Shown one piece after another: positions 1 through 9,202 of a DNA stretch of 64,000 nucleotides. Origin of the DNA: JBBDJB01 sp040880125 (GTDB lineage Bacteria > Planctomycetota > Planctomycetia > Pirellulales > JBBDJB01); assembly GCA_040880125.1 (NCBI GenBank), contig JBBDJB010000018.1, positions 368,093 through 432,092 of the forward strand. The letters run 5' to 3'. The first letter of the stretch is position 1. Each line of letters opens with the position of its first letter. The position numbers were made by a program, and so were the translations under genes. Below the pieces are notes generated by a model. It did not search any database. It was not told the DNA's origin and saw nothing but the letters and a program-made list of their open reading frames with translations.

Positions 1-298
1 GGCCCCACAGGTCGGTGAGATAGCCGCCCAACAGCCCGAACAATCCACCGGCGATCGCGGGCACGAAAAAGAGCATCCCGACCCAAAACTCGAACTCGGG
101 GGTGCCGGGCCGGGCGCCCACCAGTTCCAGCAGGGCCGGCCGCAGAATGAGCGGGAGCATCAGCAGTTCGTAGATATCGAACGCAAAGCCCAGAGCGGCG
201 ACGACACAGACCGCCCATTGGACAGGCGTCAAGCGAGAGGGAGATGGCATCAGGGGAGAGGCGTTCCAGGGAGTGGCGGCGGGCAAAACAAAACGCAT
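1..298 (-). CDS. MFS transporter, N-terminal part (cut by window edge)
   Basis: The reverse strand encodes the N-terminus of a major facilitator superfamily permease; the rest lies before the window. After a short cytoplasmic leader there is a hydrophobic helix that ends in the charged motif FDIYELLML, which is typical of TM1 in sugar/aromatic-acid type MFS carriers. A second, glycine-rich helix (AIAGGLFGLLGGYLTDLWG) carries the start of the MFS loop 2-3 motif G-x-x-D. Two in-frame ATG codons, at 298 and 250, could be the start; neither has a good ribosome binding site, so the start is uncertain. Substrate cannot be told from this fragment. Confidence 0.75.
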   Translation of the reverse strand, partial: MRFVLPAATPWNASPLMPSPSRLTPVQWAVCVVAALGFAFDIYELLMLPLILRPALLELVGARPGTPEFEFWVGMLFFVPAIAGGLFGLLGGYLTDLWG

Positions 299-654
299 GG
301 CGCCGGTATTCAGATTCGTACTGCGCCGAGTGGCACTGCCCTTAGCAAACGGTGGACCATTTTGCGGTGGCCCTCTCAATAATGCCATGAACGGGGTCGA
401 TGACAGGCGCCCTCGGTCGAGAGTCGAGTGCTGGTCGCCCGGCGCTTGAACGCGAGCAAGTTCGTACTGTGGGGCGTGGTCAGATTTCGTTACGGCTGAT
501 CAGAAAATGAGCAAGGCAGACCCGGCCGACCGGCAGATTCTCCGGCACGCTGGCCCCGGCACAACGTTTGCTTCCGGGGCGCGTTTGAGGTGCGATCGAG
601 TCGACGCTGGATCAATTTTCATGTCTGCGCGGCTGATTGCTTCGGGAGACGAAC
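299..654. other. Intergenic region between divergent genes
   Basis: About 350 bases between the divergent MFS gene and the TPR-like gene. It should hold both promoters. I see no open frame with a ribosome binding site, no RNA gene and no clear repeat in it. Confidence 0.5.
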
Positions 655-1287
655 ATGGGTTACTACAAATCTCACGACGCCCGACACGAGGCCGTCGCAA
701 AACCACAGGCCGGGGTGGGCGCGCAAGGGCAGCCTGCGGACAAACCCGTCCCGGCCGCTGCGAGTTCGCGGCACGATAATCTTTTGCAAAAGGTCGTTCC
801 GTTGATTGGCCAAAAGCAGTACGACAAGGCCCTGGGCGTGCTCGGTCCGGCCGCCGGTCAGGATCAGGAGCTGGCCAACGCGATGGGCGTCTGCCTGATG
901 CGGCTGGGACGGATCGAGGAGGCGGTGCGGCTGTTTCGCACGCTGGTGCTCGCGCCGGGCTGTACCTGGCCTCGCCCGAATCTGCCCAACGTCTACAAGA
1001 CGAACTTTGCCACCGCGCTGTTGCTGGCCGGTCACCCGTCGGGCTGCGTCGAGATTCTCGCGGAAGTGCGCGACGAACAGGATGCTCAGGTGCAGCGGCT
1101 GCGGGCGGCGATCCGCAAGTGGGAGTCGGAGTTGAGCGTCTTTCAACGGCTCAATTGGTGGATCGCCCGCGTCGAGCCATCGGGGCGCCCGGTGCCACTG
1201 GAGTTCGAGCCGGGTGAATTGCTGCGGCCGGCGGAAGTGTCGGCGGTAGCGAACGGTCTGCCGACCGCGTCCGCCGAAGCCGTCTAA
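655..1287 (+). CDS. TPR-like hypothetical protein
   Basis: A 210-residue soluble protein without signal peptide. Residues about 45-130 read as tetratricopeptide-like helical hairpins: the pattern KQYDKALGVL, ELANAMGVCLMRLGRIEEAVRLFR and TNFATALLLAGHPSGCVEIL has the A/G/L spacing of TPR units. The N-terminal 40 residues are rich in Ala, Pro and Gln and probably disordered. The start at 655 was chosen over the upstream in-frame codon at 637 because GGGAG lies five to eight bases before it. The tiny zinc-ribbon gene at 1358 follows in the same direction and may be cotranscribed. TPR units usually mediate protein contacts, so a scaffold role is likely but the partner is unknown. Confidence 0.75.
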   Translation: MGYYKSHDARHEAVAKPQAGVGAQGQPADKPVPAAASSRHDNLLQKVVPLIGQKQYDKALGVLGPAAGQDQELANAMGVCLMRLGRIEEAVRLFRTLVLAPGCTWPRPNLPNVYKTNFATALLLAGHPSGCVEILAEVRDEQDAQVQRLRAAIRKWESELSVFQRLNWWIARVEPSGRPVPLEFEPGELLRPAEVSAVANGLPTASAEAV

Positions 1288-1357
1288 CCTTCTTTTTCAT
1301 CCTCTCCGTAGTTCTCTGTCGCCGCAGGCGGCGCTTTCACCGAAAGGAATCCGTATC

Positions 1358-1480
1358 ATGGGACTTCGCCCCCGCACGGCCCGAGTCAAAGCAGGCAAGC
1401 AGCGCCGCTGCGCCACCTGCGGCTGCCTCGTGAATAAGCAGCGCAAGCGCTGCAAGAAGTGCAGCCATCTGCTGGGCTGA
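1358..1480 (+). CDS. Small zinc-ribbon protein (40 aa)
   Basis: A 40-residue basic protein with two CxxC knuckles, CATC near residue 19 and CKKC near residue 33, separated by a ten-residue basic loop. This is the layout of a minimal zinc ribbon. GAAAGGA lies about eight bases upstream of the ATG. The N-terminus (MGLRPRTARVKAG) is also basic, so nucleic-acid binding is a reasonable guess, but no partner or target can be read from the sequence. It lies 70 bases downstream of the TPR-like gene. The reading frame is short, but the spaced cysteines and the good ribosome binding site argue for a real gene. Confidence 0.7.
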   Translation: MGLRPRTARVKAGKQRRCATCGCLVNKQRKRCKKCSHLLG

Positions 1481-1565
1481 TATTGCAAAAGCTGGCGCGC
1501 GTTTTCAGAAACCGAATTGCGAGCGTCGATCCTCGGTCCGGGTCGGCTTGGCTACGCAGTCGCCT

Positions 1566-1736
1566 TTATGCGCGACTTCGGCGCGCCGATTCAGCCTGCT
1601 GGCGATAGCTGCGCGCCCTGCGGAGAAGCTTCGCTTTCAGCGGAACGCTTCTTCGTACGGCGGCCAGGTGCTCGTATTTCTCAGCCAGCGCCAGTTTCAC
1701 GTTAACGAGCTCTGTAGTGTCGGTGGCTCTCGTCAT
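1566..1736 (-). CDS. Small helical hypothetical protein (56 aa)
   Basis: Reverse-strand gene for a 56-residue, basic, mostly helical protein (ELVNVKLALAEKYEHLAAV and the following RRARSYRQQAESARRSRA). GGAGAA stands six to eight bases before the ATG at 1736, which is why this start is preferred over an upstream in-frame ATG at 1823. It lies downstream of the MMPL transporter on the same strand. Function unknown; short Arg/Ala-rich proteins of this shape are common in Planctomycetes, which is a family-level impression and not a match. Confidence 0.5.
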   Translation of the reverse strand: MTRATDTTELVNVKLALAEKYEHLAAVRRSVPLKAKLLRRARSYRQQAESARRSRA

Positions 1737-1819
1737 GGGACGGGGTTCTCCAGGATATCGGTATCGGAAGAAATCAGAACGAATTCCAGTAGCAGAAGAT
1801 GCCGCCAGCGGCCATTTGG

Positions 1820-4800
1820 TCATGCGTCGTCATACACGCCATGCCGTGCGGTGCGACGGGCGGCCCGGGTTATTTCGCCGGCAAAATGCGGTGCCTCGCG
1901 CACTGCGGAACGTCCGCGGAACGCCGCTCCCAGCGGTCCCGCGACCAAAGCCGGCAGGAACAGGATATCGCCGACGAAGGCTGCCGCAAGCAGCACGAGC
2001 ATCATGTAGCCGAACCGCTCGGTCGGCGTAAACGTGCTGAAGGCGAACACAGCCAGTCCCAGTCCGCCGATGACCGACGTCTGAAACATGGCCCGGGCGC
2101 ACCGCCGGTAGGCGAACATGGCGGACTCGTCGCGCCGCAGCCCCTGCAAGCGGCCCCGGCGGAACCAGGTGAGGTAATGAATCGTATCGTCGACGGCGAT
2201 GCCGAGCCCCACGCTGGCGGCCATGACGGTGCCGATGTCGACGACGATCCCGCTCCATCCCAACGCCCCGAACACGATCACAATAGGAAACATGTTGGGC
2301 AGCATAGAAACCAAGCCCCCGGTGATACTGCGCAGTTGCAGCATCATCACGGCCGAGATGGTGACGAATGCCCAAGCTACGCTTTGGAACAGGCTCTGCA
2401 ACAGGGCGTGCTCTGCCCGATAGACGAGCGGCACGACGCCGGTGTACACCGCGGAGATTGTCTGCGGCTCGTGCGATCCCGCGGCGTTAGTTTCCATGGC
2501 GCCCTTCGCCTCGGGACTATTGGATTGTGCGGTATGGCTCGTGAGAAAGTGCCCGCCGTCGAGCAACAGGGCGCCGCGTTTGGCGGCACTGACGAAGCGG
2601 TTCCAATCGGCAGGCTTCTGTTCTCCGAACGAGACGATGCAATCCTGCCGGCGGACGAACTCGCCGCTGGGTGCCTGGCTCAACAATTCTGGAAGTAAGT
2701 AGGGCCGCGGGGCGGGCAGGCGCGGAAGGCGATCGTCCGAGTACGAAATCGTCGCGCCCGCGGAGCGCAAGAGATCCAGCAGCATCAGTGCCCTTTCATC
2801 GGGGACGATTCGCCCTCCACCTTTCCGGGAGATGCCGACCACGCAGACGCGGCTCCCTTCGAGTGATTTGCGCGAAGCCGCCAACTGGCGGCCTATCTGG
2901 TCGCGCAGCGCATAGGCCGCGATCACTTGCTTGACCTGCTGCTCGATCTGCGTGACAAAGTGCGCGTAGTCGACGCCGCTGAGCGCCTCAACGCGGGCGG
3001 TGACCCGCCACAACTCCGTCTGATGCTCGTCCTCTCGAAGAAAACCGGACGCGATGTAGCTGTCGCGGCTTTCGCTGAGGCTCTTGCCGAGTTGGCGGCG
3101 AATGAGCTGATACTGTAGATCGGGACGAAACAACACACCGCCCAGTCCGCCCGGCCGGCGCTGGGGCGGCGCCGGTCCGAAAGTCGCCGCCGACATCGCG
3201 CGGTCGACTTCCGGCAAGCTCTCAATCTGTTGCTGAACCCGTTCGACCAGTTGCATCCGGTCGGCAAACCCCAGCCGAAAGTAGCCCGCCGGATCGAAAT
3301 ACGCCGTGTTCTGATCGGCGGTGCCGACGTCCTCTTGCCGGATCGAGCGGTCCAGCTTCAGCACGACCTCGATCGGGACCAGGTTGCCGAGGTTCCGCTC
3401 CAGCCACTGGTAGTCGGCGATAATCCTCGCCCGAGGGCTGAACAGCTTCATGATTTCCACGGAGGTTTCGATCCGCTGCAGTCCCGCCGCCATCAGGAGC
3501 ATCACGGCCGTGCATCCGGCCACCACCCAGCCGTGATTCCGTAAAATTCCGCCTGCCACGGCAGGCCACCGGAACACGGAATGGCCCGACGATCGCCAAC
3601 GAGCCGGTATCGCCAGAGGAAAACCTCCTGAGGACGGCATCCTGCGTCGCACTGGCCACAGCGTCAGGGCCGCAGGTAGCGCCGTAAACAGGATCGCCAA
3701 CGTCAGCAGCACGCCGATTCCGGAATAGATGCCGAACTTCCGAATTGGCACCAGATTGCTGGTACACAACGAGAAAAAGCCGATGGCGGTTGTCAGCGAG
3801 CATAGCAAGCACGGCACCCACGCATCGGCAATCGCCCGATCGGCGGCCGAGGCAAACAGCGCGGCAGGTGGCTCTCGGCGATCGCCATCGTACTCCGGCA
3901 GCGCTTCTTCAAAGGCGTCGTGAAAGTAGTTGATGATGTGAATGGCCCCGGAGATGCCGGCGACGTAGACGACCGCCGGCATCGACATCAGGATGGCGTC
4001 CATGGTGCCACCGCTAAATGCGATCACCGCCAGCGCGGAGATGGCGCTGAGCACGCCCGTGGCGAAGACGAACACCGTGAGCCGAATACTGCGGAAGGAC
4101 CACCACGCCAGGCCTATACCGACAATGCCCGACAGGCCGACCAATCGCAGCAGCGTCCGTTCGCCCTCCTCGTCAATCGCCACGTTGTCGACAGGCGGGC
4201 CGCCCAGGTGTACTGAGTCGGCCGGAATGCCGCACTTTTCCAGGGTTTCGAACAGCAGCCCGGGTGGACGCTGAATGCGAAACCGCTCCGTCTGCCCGCG
4301 GCCGATCGCCGCCCGCAGATCGTCGACCGCCTTGTCGCTGAGCGTCACCACGACACAGGTTTGGCGGCCGTCGGGACCGATCAGCGATCCGGAGAGGCGA
4401 TCCACCGCTGTCGCGTAGGGGATGCTCAGCGGCGGGCCGGTCAACTGGTTTAGCATCCGCCGGCCGGTTGTCGCCGTCTTGAAATAGCCGTTTGGCGTAC
4501 CGCCGGCTGTTGGCGAAGTCGTGCCAGAGGTATCGGGAACCAGGGCGGCGGCCAATCGCTCGATGCGGGGATCGTCCGGCCGGGCGCTGCTACGGGCCGG
4601 ATTGTCGCCCAAACGGCACCCGTCCCAACTGATCAGTACGAACTGGTCGTCGGCGAAGTGCTCGCGGAACCATGCGAACTGATGAGTTTCGGCGAAGCTG
4701 GAGGGGAGCCAGTCCTCCATCTTGTTGCTGTTGCTTTTGATCGCCCGGTGCGCGCCGTACCCCAGGGACGGCACGATTAATGCGAAGAATATCAAAATCC

Positions 4801-4861
4801 ACAGCGCCCAGCGGCCGAAAAACGACGGTTCCGTTTTGGCCGGATGAGTTAATTCGCGCAA
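1820..4861 (-). CDS. MMPL/RND-family transporter with inserted UDP-sugar dehydrogenase-like domain
   Basis: A 1013-residue inner-membrane protein of the RND superfamily (MMPL type). TM1 lies at about 17-38, a large periplasmic domain at 45-235, a five-helix block at 237-405, a second single helix near 445-462, a second soluble domain at 465-815 and the last helix block at 820-975. The hallmark VGLGIAVDDTIHYL is at about 884-897. Within the second soluble half, residues about 668-775 resemble the C-terminal domain of UDP-glucose/GDP-mannose dehydrogenases (VCVVGISRKGG, then ALMLLDLLRSAGATISYSD, then ALLLDGGHF), which is not normal for MMPL proteins. The TTG at 4861 is taken as start because GGGAGGT precedes it by six bases; the open frame continues upstream without a better start. 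It is divergent from the histidine kinase. Lipids, hopanoids or other hydrophobic substrates are typical for the family; the substrate here is unknown. Confidence 0.85.
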   Translation of the reverse strand: MRELTHPAKTEPSFFGRWALWILIFFALIVPSLGYGAHRAIKSNSNKMEDWLPSSFAETHQFAWFREHFADDQFVLISWDGCRLGDNPARSSARPDDPRIERLAAALVPDTSGTTSPTAGGTPNGYFKTATTGRRMLNQLTGPPLSIPYATAVDRLSGSLIGPDGRQTCVVVTLSDKAVDDLRAAIGRGQTERFRIQRPPGLLFETLEKCGIPADSVHLGGPPVDNVAIDEEGERTLLRLVGLSGIVGIGLAWWSFRSIRLTVFVFATGVLSAISALAVIAFSGGTMDAILMSMPAVVYVAGISGAIHIINYFHDAFEEALPEYDGDRREPPAALFASAADRAIADAWVPCLLCSLTTAIGFFSLCTSNLVPIRKFGIYSGIGVLLTLAILFTALPAALTLWPVRRRMPSSGGFPLAIPARWRSSGHSVFRWPAVAGGILRNHGWVVAGCTAVMLLMAAGLQRIETSVEIMKLFSPRARIIADYQWLERNLGNLVPIEVVLKLDRSIRQEDVGTADQNTAYFDPAGYFRLGFADRMQLVERVQQQIESLPEVDRAMSAATFGPAPPQRRPGGLGGVLFRPDLQYQLIRRQLGKSLSESRDSYIASGFLREDEHQTELWRVTARVEALSGVDYAHFVTQIEQQVKQVIAAYALRDQIGRQLAASRKSLEGSRVCVVGISRKGGGRIVPDERALMLLDLLRSAGATISYSDDRLPRLPAPRPYLLPELLSQAPSGEFVRRQDCIVSFGEQKPADWNRFVSAAKRGALLLDGGHFLTSHTAQSNSPEAKGAMETNAAGSHEPQTISAVYTGVVPLVYRAEHALLQSLFQSVAWAFVTISAVMMLQLRSITGGLVSMLPNMFPIVIVFGALGWSGIVVDIGTVMAASVGLGIAVDDTIHYLTWFRRGRLQGLRRDESAMFAYRRCARAMFQTSVIGGLGLAVFAFSTFTPTERFGYMMLVLLAAAFVGDILFLPALVAGPLGAAFRGRSAVREAPHFAGEITRAARRTARHGVYDDA

Positions 4862-5224
4862 CGGCTTACCTCCCTGCAATCGGTGGGAAGGGGCCTTTTT
4901 GCAAAGAACGTGCCGCCTGCCTTCCCAGCACGGCGGATCGGGCGCGACGGCGTTTTGCCGGTCGCCGTGGCCGCCGCTTGTCCACTTTCTGGCCAGCGAA
5001 GGACAGATTCTGGCAAAGCCATGCGGAATACCCGCGGTCGGTTCTGAAGGGCCTCCGGCGTCAACCTCGACGAGCGGGCACGAACTTGCCAGCGGCCAAT
5101 GCCGATTCCCACCGGCGAAGCTCCATGCCATAATCGACCGCGGCGGATCGAAGCCTTACCCGGTGTCGGCGGGCGGTTGCCGCTGGCTGTTATAGGTGCC
5201 CGTCTTCCCTGGCGGGATCGACAG

Positions 5225-6700
5225 ATGCGGTCACGTTTGATGTGGCGGATGCTGGCGCCGGTGTTGGTCGTCAGCGTCTTGCTTTTGCTGGTGGGCGTGA
5301 CCTCCGCGTGGTACGCCCATCGCCTCAACTCCCGCGTGTCGGACGAGTTGGATCGCAATCTCGCCGGTGCGATCGCCGCGCAGAACCTCGTACTGGCCAT
5401 TCGAGACACCCGCGCCGAACTGGACCGGTATCTGAGCACGGGTGACGCTGCATTTCTCGTTGCCGCCAGTGCGCGGGAGGAACAGGTTGGCCGACTATTG
5501 GAGAACTTGTCCCAAACGGCGCCGGACGCGGAATTCGAGGCGGTCGCCCAGCTCGGCCGCCGGCACGAGCGGTTCGTCGGACAGTTCACGGCTGCCGAAC
5601 GCCAGGCGGACGCCGCGCCGTCGTTGTCGGCGCTCCGCGCAGCGCTGACCGACCAGATGCTGACGCCCGCCCAACAACTGCTGGAGCGGAACCGCGATGC
5701 CGCCGAAAGACAGAGCCGCCGCAACCAGGTAATGGCCGAGCGCATCGGGATCGGCCTCATGGTGCTGGGCTTGTGCGGCGCCACGGCCGGACTGTTGGCG
5801 GGTTATGGAATCGCCCGTAGCGTGAGCCGGTCGATTGAGCAACTCGGCGGGCACGTTCAGGAGATCGCCGGCAGGCTCAACGGCCACAGCGACCCGGGCG
5901 ATATCACTCGCACGGATCTGCCGGAGCTGCACACGGCCATTCGAGACATCGCCGCCAAGACGACAGCGGTTGTCCAGCAGCTTCACGACTCGCGAGCTCA
6001 GGCGGAGCGATCCGAGCAGTTGGCGGCCGTCGGCCAGTTGGCGGCGGGGCTTGCCCACGAACTGCGCAACCCGCTTACGTCGATGAAGCTACTCGTGCAG
6101 TCCGCCGCCGATCAAGAGGAAGGTCTCACCGGTCGAGGATTGGAGATTCTTGACGAAGAGATCGCCCGCCTGGACGGGCTACTGCAATCACTGCTCGATT
6201 TTGCTCGACCTCCCGGACTGCAAAAGTCGCCGACGGATCTTCGGCAGTTGATTTCACACGTAGTTGAGCTGACCGCGCCCCGCGCCGCTCAGAAGGGGCT
6301 ACAAGTCGTCCCCGATGTCAGTAGCAGTGCGACGACCGTGCATGCTGACGCTCAGCAGTTGCGACAGGTGCTGCTCAATCTGCTGCTGAACGCCATCGAC
6401 TTTTCGCCCGACGGTGGTAGAGTGACGATCGGACTGACAAGCGTGAACGATCAGTGCAACGAAGCCATTCTCACCGTGTCCGACCAAGGGCCGGGATTGC
6501 CCGACGAGCTCGACGGCAGGATCTTTGAGCCGTTTGTCAGCACGAAGGAGACCGGCATCGGTCTGGGTTTGGCAGTTTGCTCAAGGATCGTCGAGCAACA
6601 TGGCGGCCAGATCGGCGCCGCCAGCGGTCCCCACGGAGGTGCGACATTTACCGTGCAATTGCCGGTCGCGCCGTCGAGCGACGTGGATCGGCTGGCGTAG
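5225..6700 (+). CDS. Sensor histidine kinase
   Basis: A 491-residue membrane sensor kinase. TM1 is at about 10-31, a helical extracytoplasmic sensor follows at 32-170, and TM2 is at about 173-198. The HisKA domain has the H-box GLAHELRNPLTSMKLL with phosphoacceptor His278. The HATPase domain shows the N-box LLNLLLNAIDFSPDGG, the G1 box SDQGPGLPDEL and the G2 box TGIGLGLAVCSRIVEQHGG. This fits the NtrB-like kinases that partner sigma54 activators. The start at 5225 is set just before TM1; an upstream in-frame ATG at 5099 would add 42 residues that look non-coding. The response regulator begins 99 bases downstream and is surely its partner. The signal is unknown. Confidence 0.93.
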   Translation: MRSRLMWRMLAPVLVVSVLLLLVGVTSAWYAHRLNSRVSDELDRNLAGAIAAQNLVLAIRDTRAELDRYLSTGDAAFLVAASAREEQVGRLLENLSQTAPDAEFEAVAQLGRRHERFVGQFTAAERQADAAPSLSALRAALTDQMLTPAQQLLERNRDAAERQSRRNQVMAERIGIGLMVLGLCGATAGLLAGYGIARSVSRSIEQLGGHVQEIAGRLNGHSDPGDITRTDLPELHTAIRDIAAKTTAVVQQLHDSRAQAERSEQLAAVGQLAAGLAHELRNPLTSMKLLVQSAADQEEGLTGRGLEILDEEIARLDGLLQSLLDFARPPGLQKSPTDLRQLISHVVELTAPRAAQKGLQVVPDVSSSATTVHADAQQLRQVLLNLLLNAIDFSPDGGRVTIGLTSVNDQCNEAILTVSDQGPGLPDELDGRIFEPFVSTKETGIGLGLAVCSRIVEQHGGQIGAASGPHGGATFTVQLPVAPSSDVDRLA

Positions 6701-6799
6701 AGTGATTTCGCGGGTTCGCCTCCCCCCTTGCCACGGACCAAAACTACCATCAGCCCATCCGGATCCCCCGATCGCACGTTCCCCAACCGCTAGAGTTCT

Positions 6800-8269
6800 A
6801 TGGCCACGCTGTTGATCGTCGACGACGAGCCGAACGTGCTCTACTCCCTGGAGAAGAGCCTACGGTCGGCGTCGCTCGACATTTCCACAAGCCAGACCGC
6901 CCGTCAGGCCATCGAGATGGTCCGGCGCCGCGCGCCGGACGCCGTGCTGATGGACGTCCGGTTGCCGGACATGTCAGGGCTGGACGCGTTTCAGGAGATG
7001 CACCGCGTCGAGCCGCGACTGCCGGTGATTATCATCACCGCGCACGGCACGACAGATACGGCCATCGAGGCCATGAAGCGCGGTGCCTTCGATTACTTGC
7101 TGAAGCCCTTCGATCTGCAGCGGCTTCGGGAGATCGTGTCGCGGGCGGTCGACGCCAGTCGGATGTCTCGGCTGCCAGCCGACACGGACGCGCCGGCGAC
7201 GCAGTTCGAATCGAGTGACTTGATTATCGGTCGCAGCCCTGCGATGCAGGATGTGTATAAGGCAATCGGCCGAGTAGCGGTTTCCAACGTGAACGTGCTT
7301 CTGCTGGGGGAGAGCGGGACAGGCAAAGAGGTCGTCGCCCGGGCCATCTATCAACACGGTAGCCGTAGCAGCAAGCCGTTCGTAGCCATCAATTGCGCGG
7401 CCCTGCCCGAGAGCCTACTGGAAAGCGAGTTGTTCGGCCACGAGCGGGGATCGTTCACCGGCGCCGATCGGCGGCGTATCGGAAAGTTCGAACAGGCGGG
7501 CGGCGGTACGATCTTTTTGGATGAGATCGGCGACATGAGCAGCGCCACCCAGGCCAAGGTGCTGCGCGTGCTGCAGGATCAGCGGTTCGAGCGCGTCGGC
7601 GGGAGCGAGACTGTCCAGACGGATATTCGCGTGATCGCAGCCACCAATCAAGCGCTGGAAGAGTTGGTTGCCGCGGGCCGCTTTCGCAGCGATCTGTTCT
7701 ACCGATTGAACGTCTACACCATTAAGCTGCCGCCGCTCAGAGAGCGTATTGAGGACGTGCAGCTGCTGGTCGAATACTTCATTCGCCAGTTTAACGAGGA
7801 GGTCGGCAAGAGTGTCCGATTCGCCTCACCCGAGACGACCGAGATCCTGCAGCGGTATCTCTGGCCGGGCAACGTTCGGGAACTGCAAGCCACGGTCAAA
7901 AACGCTTTGGTGAACGCCACCACGCATGTTCTCACGCCGGACTGCCTGCCGGTGTTCGTGCGGCAGGGAGCAGACCTGGCGAAGAATCTCGCGAGTGGCC
8001 CACCACAGGACTTCAAGCTGACCAACTTGATCCGCACGCTTTTCCAGCAAGGCGAGGACGACATCTACCGAAAGATCGCCTTTGCCGTCGATCACGTGCT
8101 GCTCGACGAGGTGATGAGAAGCGTCAACGGGAACCAACTCGAAGCGAGCCGCCGACTGGGCATCTCCCGCACGACGCTGCGGGCCAAGCTCCAGGTGCAT
8201 CGACTGAACGAACTTGCCTCCGAGTCCGACGATCCCGCTCACGACTCGCTTGGCAGCCAGCCGCAGTAG
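6800..8269 (+). CDS. NtrC-family sigma54-dependent response regulator
   Basis: A 489-residue bacterial enhancer-binding protein. The receiver domain (1-120) has the acidic pocket VDDE, phosphoacceptor Asp52 (VLMDVRLPDMSG) and the Lys of LLKPFD. The AAA+ domain (about 145-380) has Walker A GESGTGKE, the sigma54-contact loop ERGSFTGAD (GSFTGA in place of the canonical GAFTGA), Walker B GGTIFLDEIGD and a sensor-II type WPGNVREL. The C-terminus has a Fis-type helix-turn-helix (NQLEASRRLGISRTTLRAKL). It should activate sigma54 promoters once phosphorylated by the kinase encoded just upstream. Ala to Ser in the GAFTGA loop occurs in some family members and need not abolish function. Confidence 0.95.
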   Translation: MATLLIVDDEPNVLYSLEKSLRSASLDISTSQTARQAIEMVRRRAPDAVLMDVRLPDMSGLDAFQEMHRVEPRLPVIIITAHGTTDTAIEAMKRGAFDYLLKPFDLQRLREIVSRAVDASRMSRLPADTDAPATQFESSDLIIGRSPAMQDVYKAIGRVAVSNVNVLLLGESGTGKEVVARAIYQHGSRSSKPFVAINCAALPESLLESELFGHERGSFTGADRRRIGKFEQAGGGTIFLDEIGDMSSATQAKVLRVLQDQRFERVGGSETVQTDIRVIAATNQALEELVAAGRFRSDLFYRLNVYTIKLPPLRERIEDVQLLVEYFIRQFNEEVGKSVRFASPETTEILQRYLWPGNVRELQATVKNALVNATTHVLTPDCLPVFVRQGADLAKNLASGPPQDFKLTNLIRTLFQQGEDDIYRKIAFAVDHVLLDEVMRSVNGNQLEASRRLGISRTTLRAKLQVHRLNELASESDDPAHDSLGSQPQ

Positions 8270-8462
8270 TCGTGTGATCTTGTCAGCGGTGGATGCCTGG
8301 CGCTTAGTCTGCTGCCTTCTCTCGATCCGGTTATACGGACTGTACGAAACGGACCAACTTGTGCCGCCCCTGACAAATGGGTGAGCTACGGTTTCTCAGA
8401 CGGGTGCCGCAGACGGTTGCGATGCTGCGCCGAGCCTGTTTCTCGTGTTGTCGGAGGTCGCT

Positions 8463-8924
8463 GTGCAGTTTGAGTTTGAACAGCAACAGATCGTATGGGC
8501 GAGCTTTTGGCACAGCCGCGTCCGCCGCTGGGCCACCCCGCTGCTGGTCATTGCGGTGGTCGGCCTGGGATACGTGTGTCTCACCCGGGGCTCGGAGAGC
8601 TGCCGGATTCAGTTCCAGGGCTTTTCCCACAGCAGTACCGGCGGCAGCTTGGGCGGGAATACCTTATTCGGCCTCGAAGGCCAAACAATCACGGTCAACT
8701 ACGATGTGACGGAGCTTCAGCGCGGCCGGCTCCAGATTCGCGTCCTGCAAAACCGTTTGGCCGATATTCCGATTGTGCTTCGCCGACTGACGATCAACCG
8801 CGAAGGGCCGGGCCACTTTCAATTGAAGGTGCCAGCAACTGGCTTTTACGAGATCGAGTGCGACGGCTCTCCCGGCGGCAATGGTTACGACGTGACCTAT
8901 TCGGCTTCGTGGGCCGTCGGTTAG
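8463..8924 (+). CDS. Membrane-anchored hypothetical protein
   Basis: A 153-residue protein with a cytoplasmic N-terminus rich in Gln/Phe, one hydrophobic helix at about 22-40 (RWATPLLVIAVVGLGYVCLT) and an extracytoplasmic beta-rich domain. The outer part is full of alternating hydrophobic residues (LFGLEGQTITVNYDVTELQRGRL) and ends in FYEIECDGSPGGNGYDVTYSASW, which looks like a small beta-sandwich. GGAGGT four bases before the GTG at 8463 decides the start; an upstream GTG at 8445 has none. No family recognised. It lies 190 bases after the response regulator and could be one of its targets, but no sigma54 promoter motif was found with confidence. Confidence 0.65.
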   Translation: MQFEFEQQQIVWASFWHSRVRRWATPLLVIAVVGLGYVCLTRGSESCRIQFQGFSHSSTGGSLGGNTLFGLEGQTITVNYDVTELQRGRLQIRVLQNRLADIPIVLRRLTINREGPGHFQLKVPATGFYEIECDGSPGGNGYDVTYSASWAVG

Positions 8925-9128
8925 CGCCAGCGGCGGTCTGCCATTGGCGGCTGCTGAAGCGGCCAGCGATTAGCACCGTTCGATTCACGCTGCACGACCA
9001 GCCGCCATTCTCGCGCATTGGCTGTTTACCGTGGGAGCATTGAACCAACCCATCCAATCTGCGATACTCTCAGACCTTGGCCGTCCCTCGCCAATCAGTC
9101 GGGTTCTGTGCGGCGCAGGCGGACTTCT

Positions 9129-9202
9129 CGGGGCGTGGCGCAGCCTGGTAGCGCGTTTGACTGGGGGTCAAAAGGTCGCAGGTTCAAATCCTGTCGCCCC
9201 GA
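9129..9202 (+). tRNA. tRNA-Pro (anticodon GGG)
   Basis: Acceptor arms CGGGGCG and CGCCCCG pair perfectly over seven bases. The D-arm contains CAGCCTGGTAGCGCG, the anticodon stem TTTGA/TCAAA encloses the loop CTGGGGG, which gives anticodon GGG, and the T-arm carries GGTTCAAATCC. CCA is not encoded. The 3' half overlaps the end of the reverse-strand serine recombinase gene, so the tRNA is also the likely integration site of the element to its right. Confidence 0.95.

Noticed and set aside
1799..2698. Forward open frame of about 299 codons
   Set aside because: Antisense of the MMPL transporter C-terminus; composition rich in His, Gln, Arg with no start signal.
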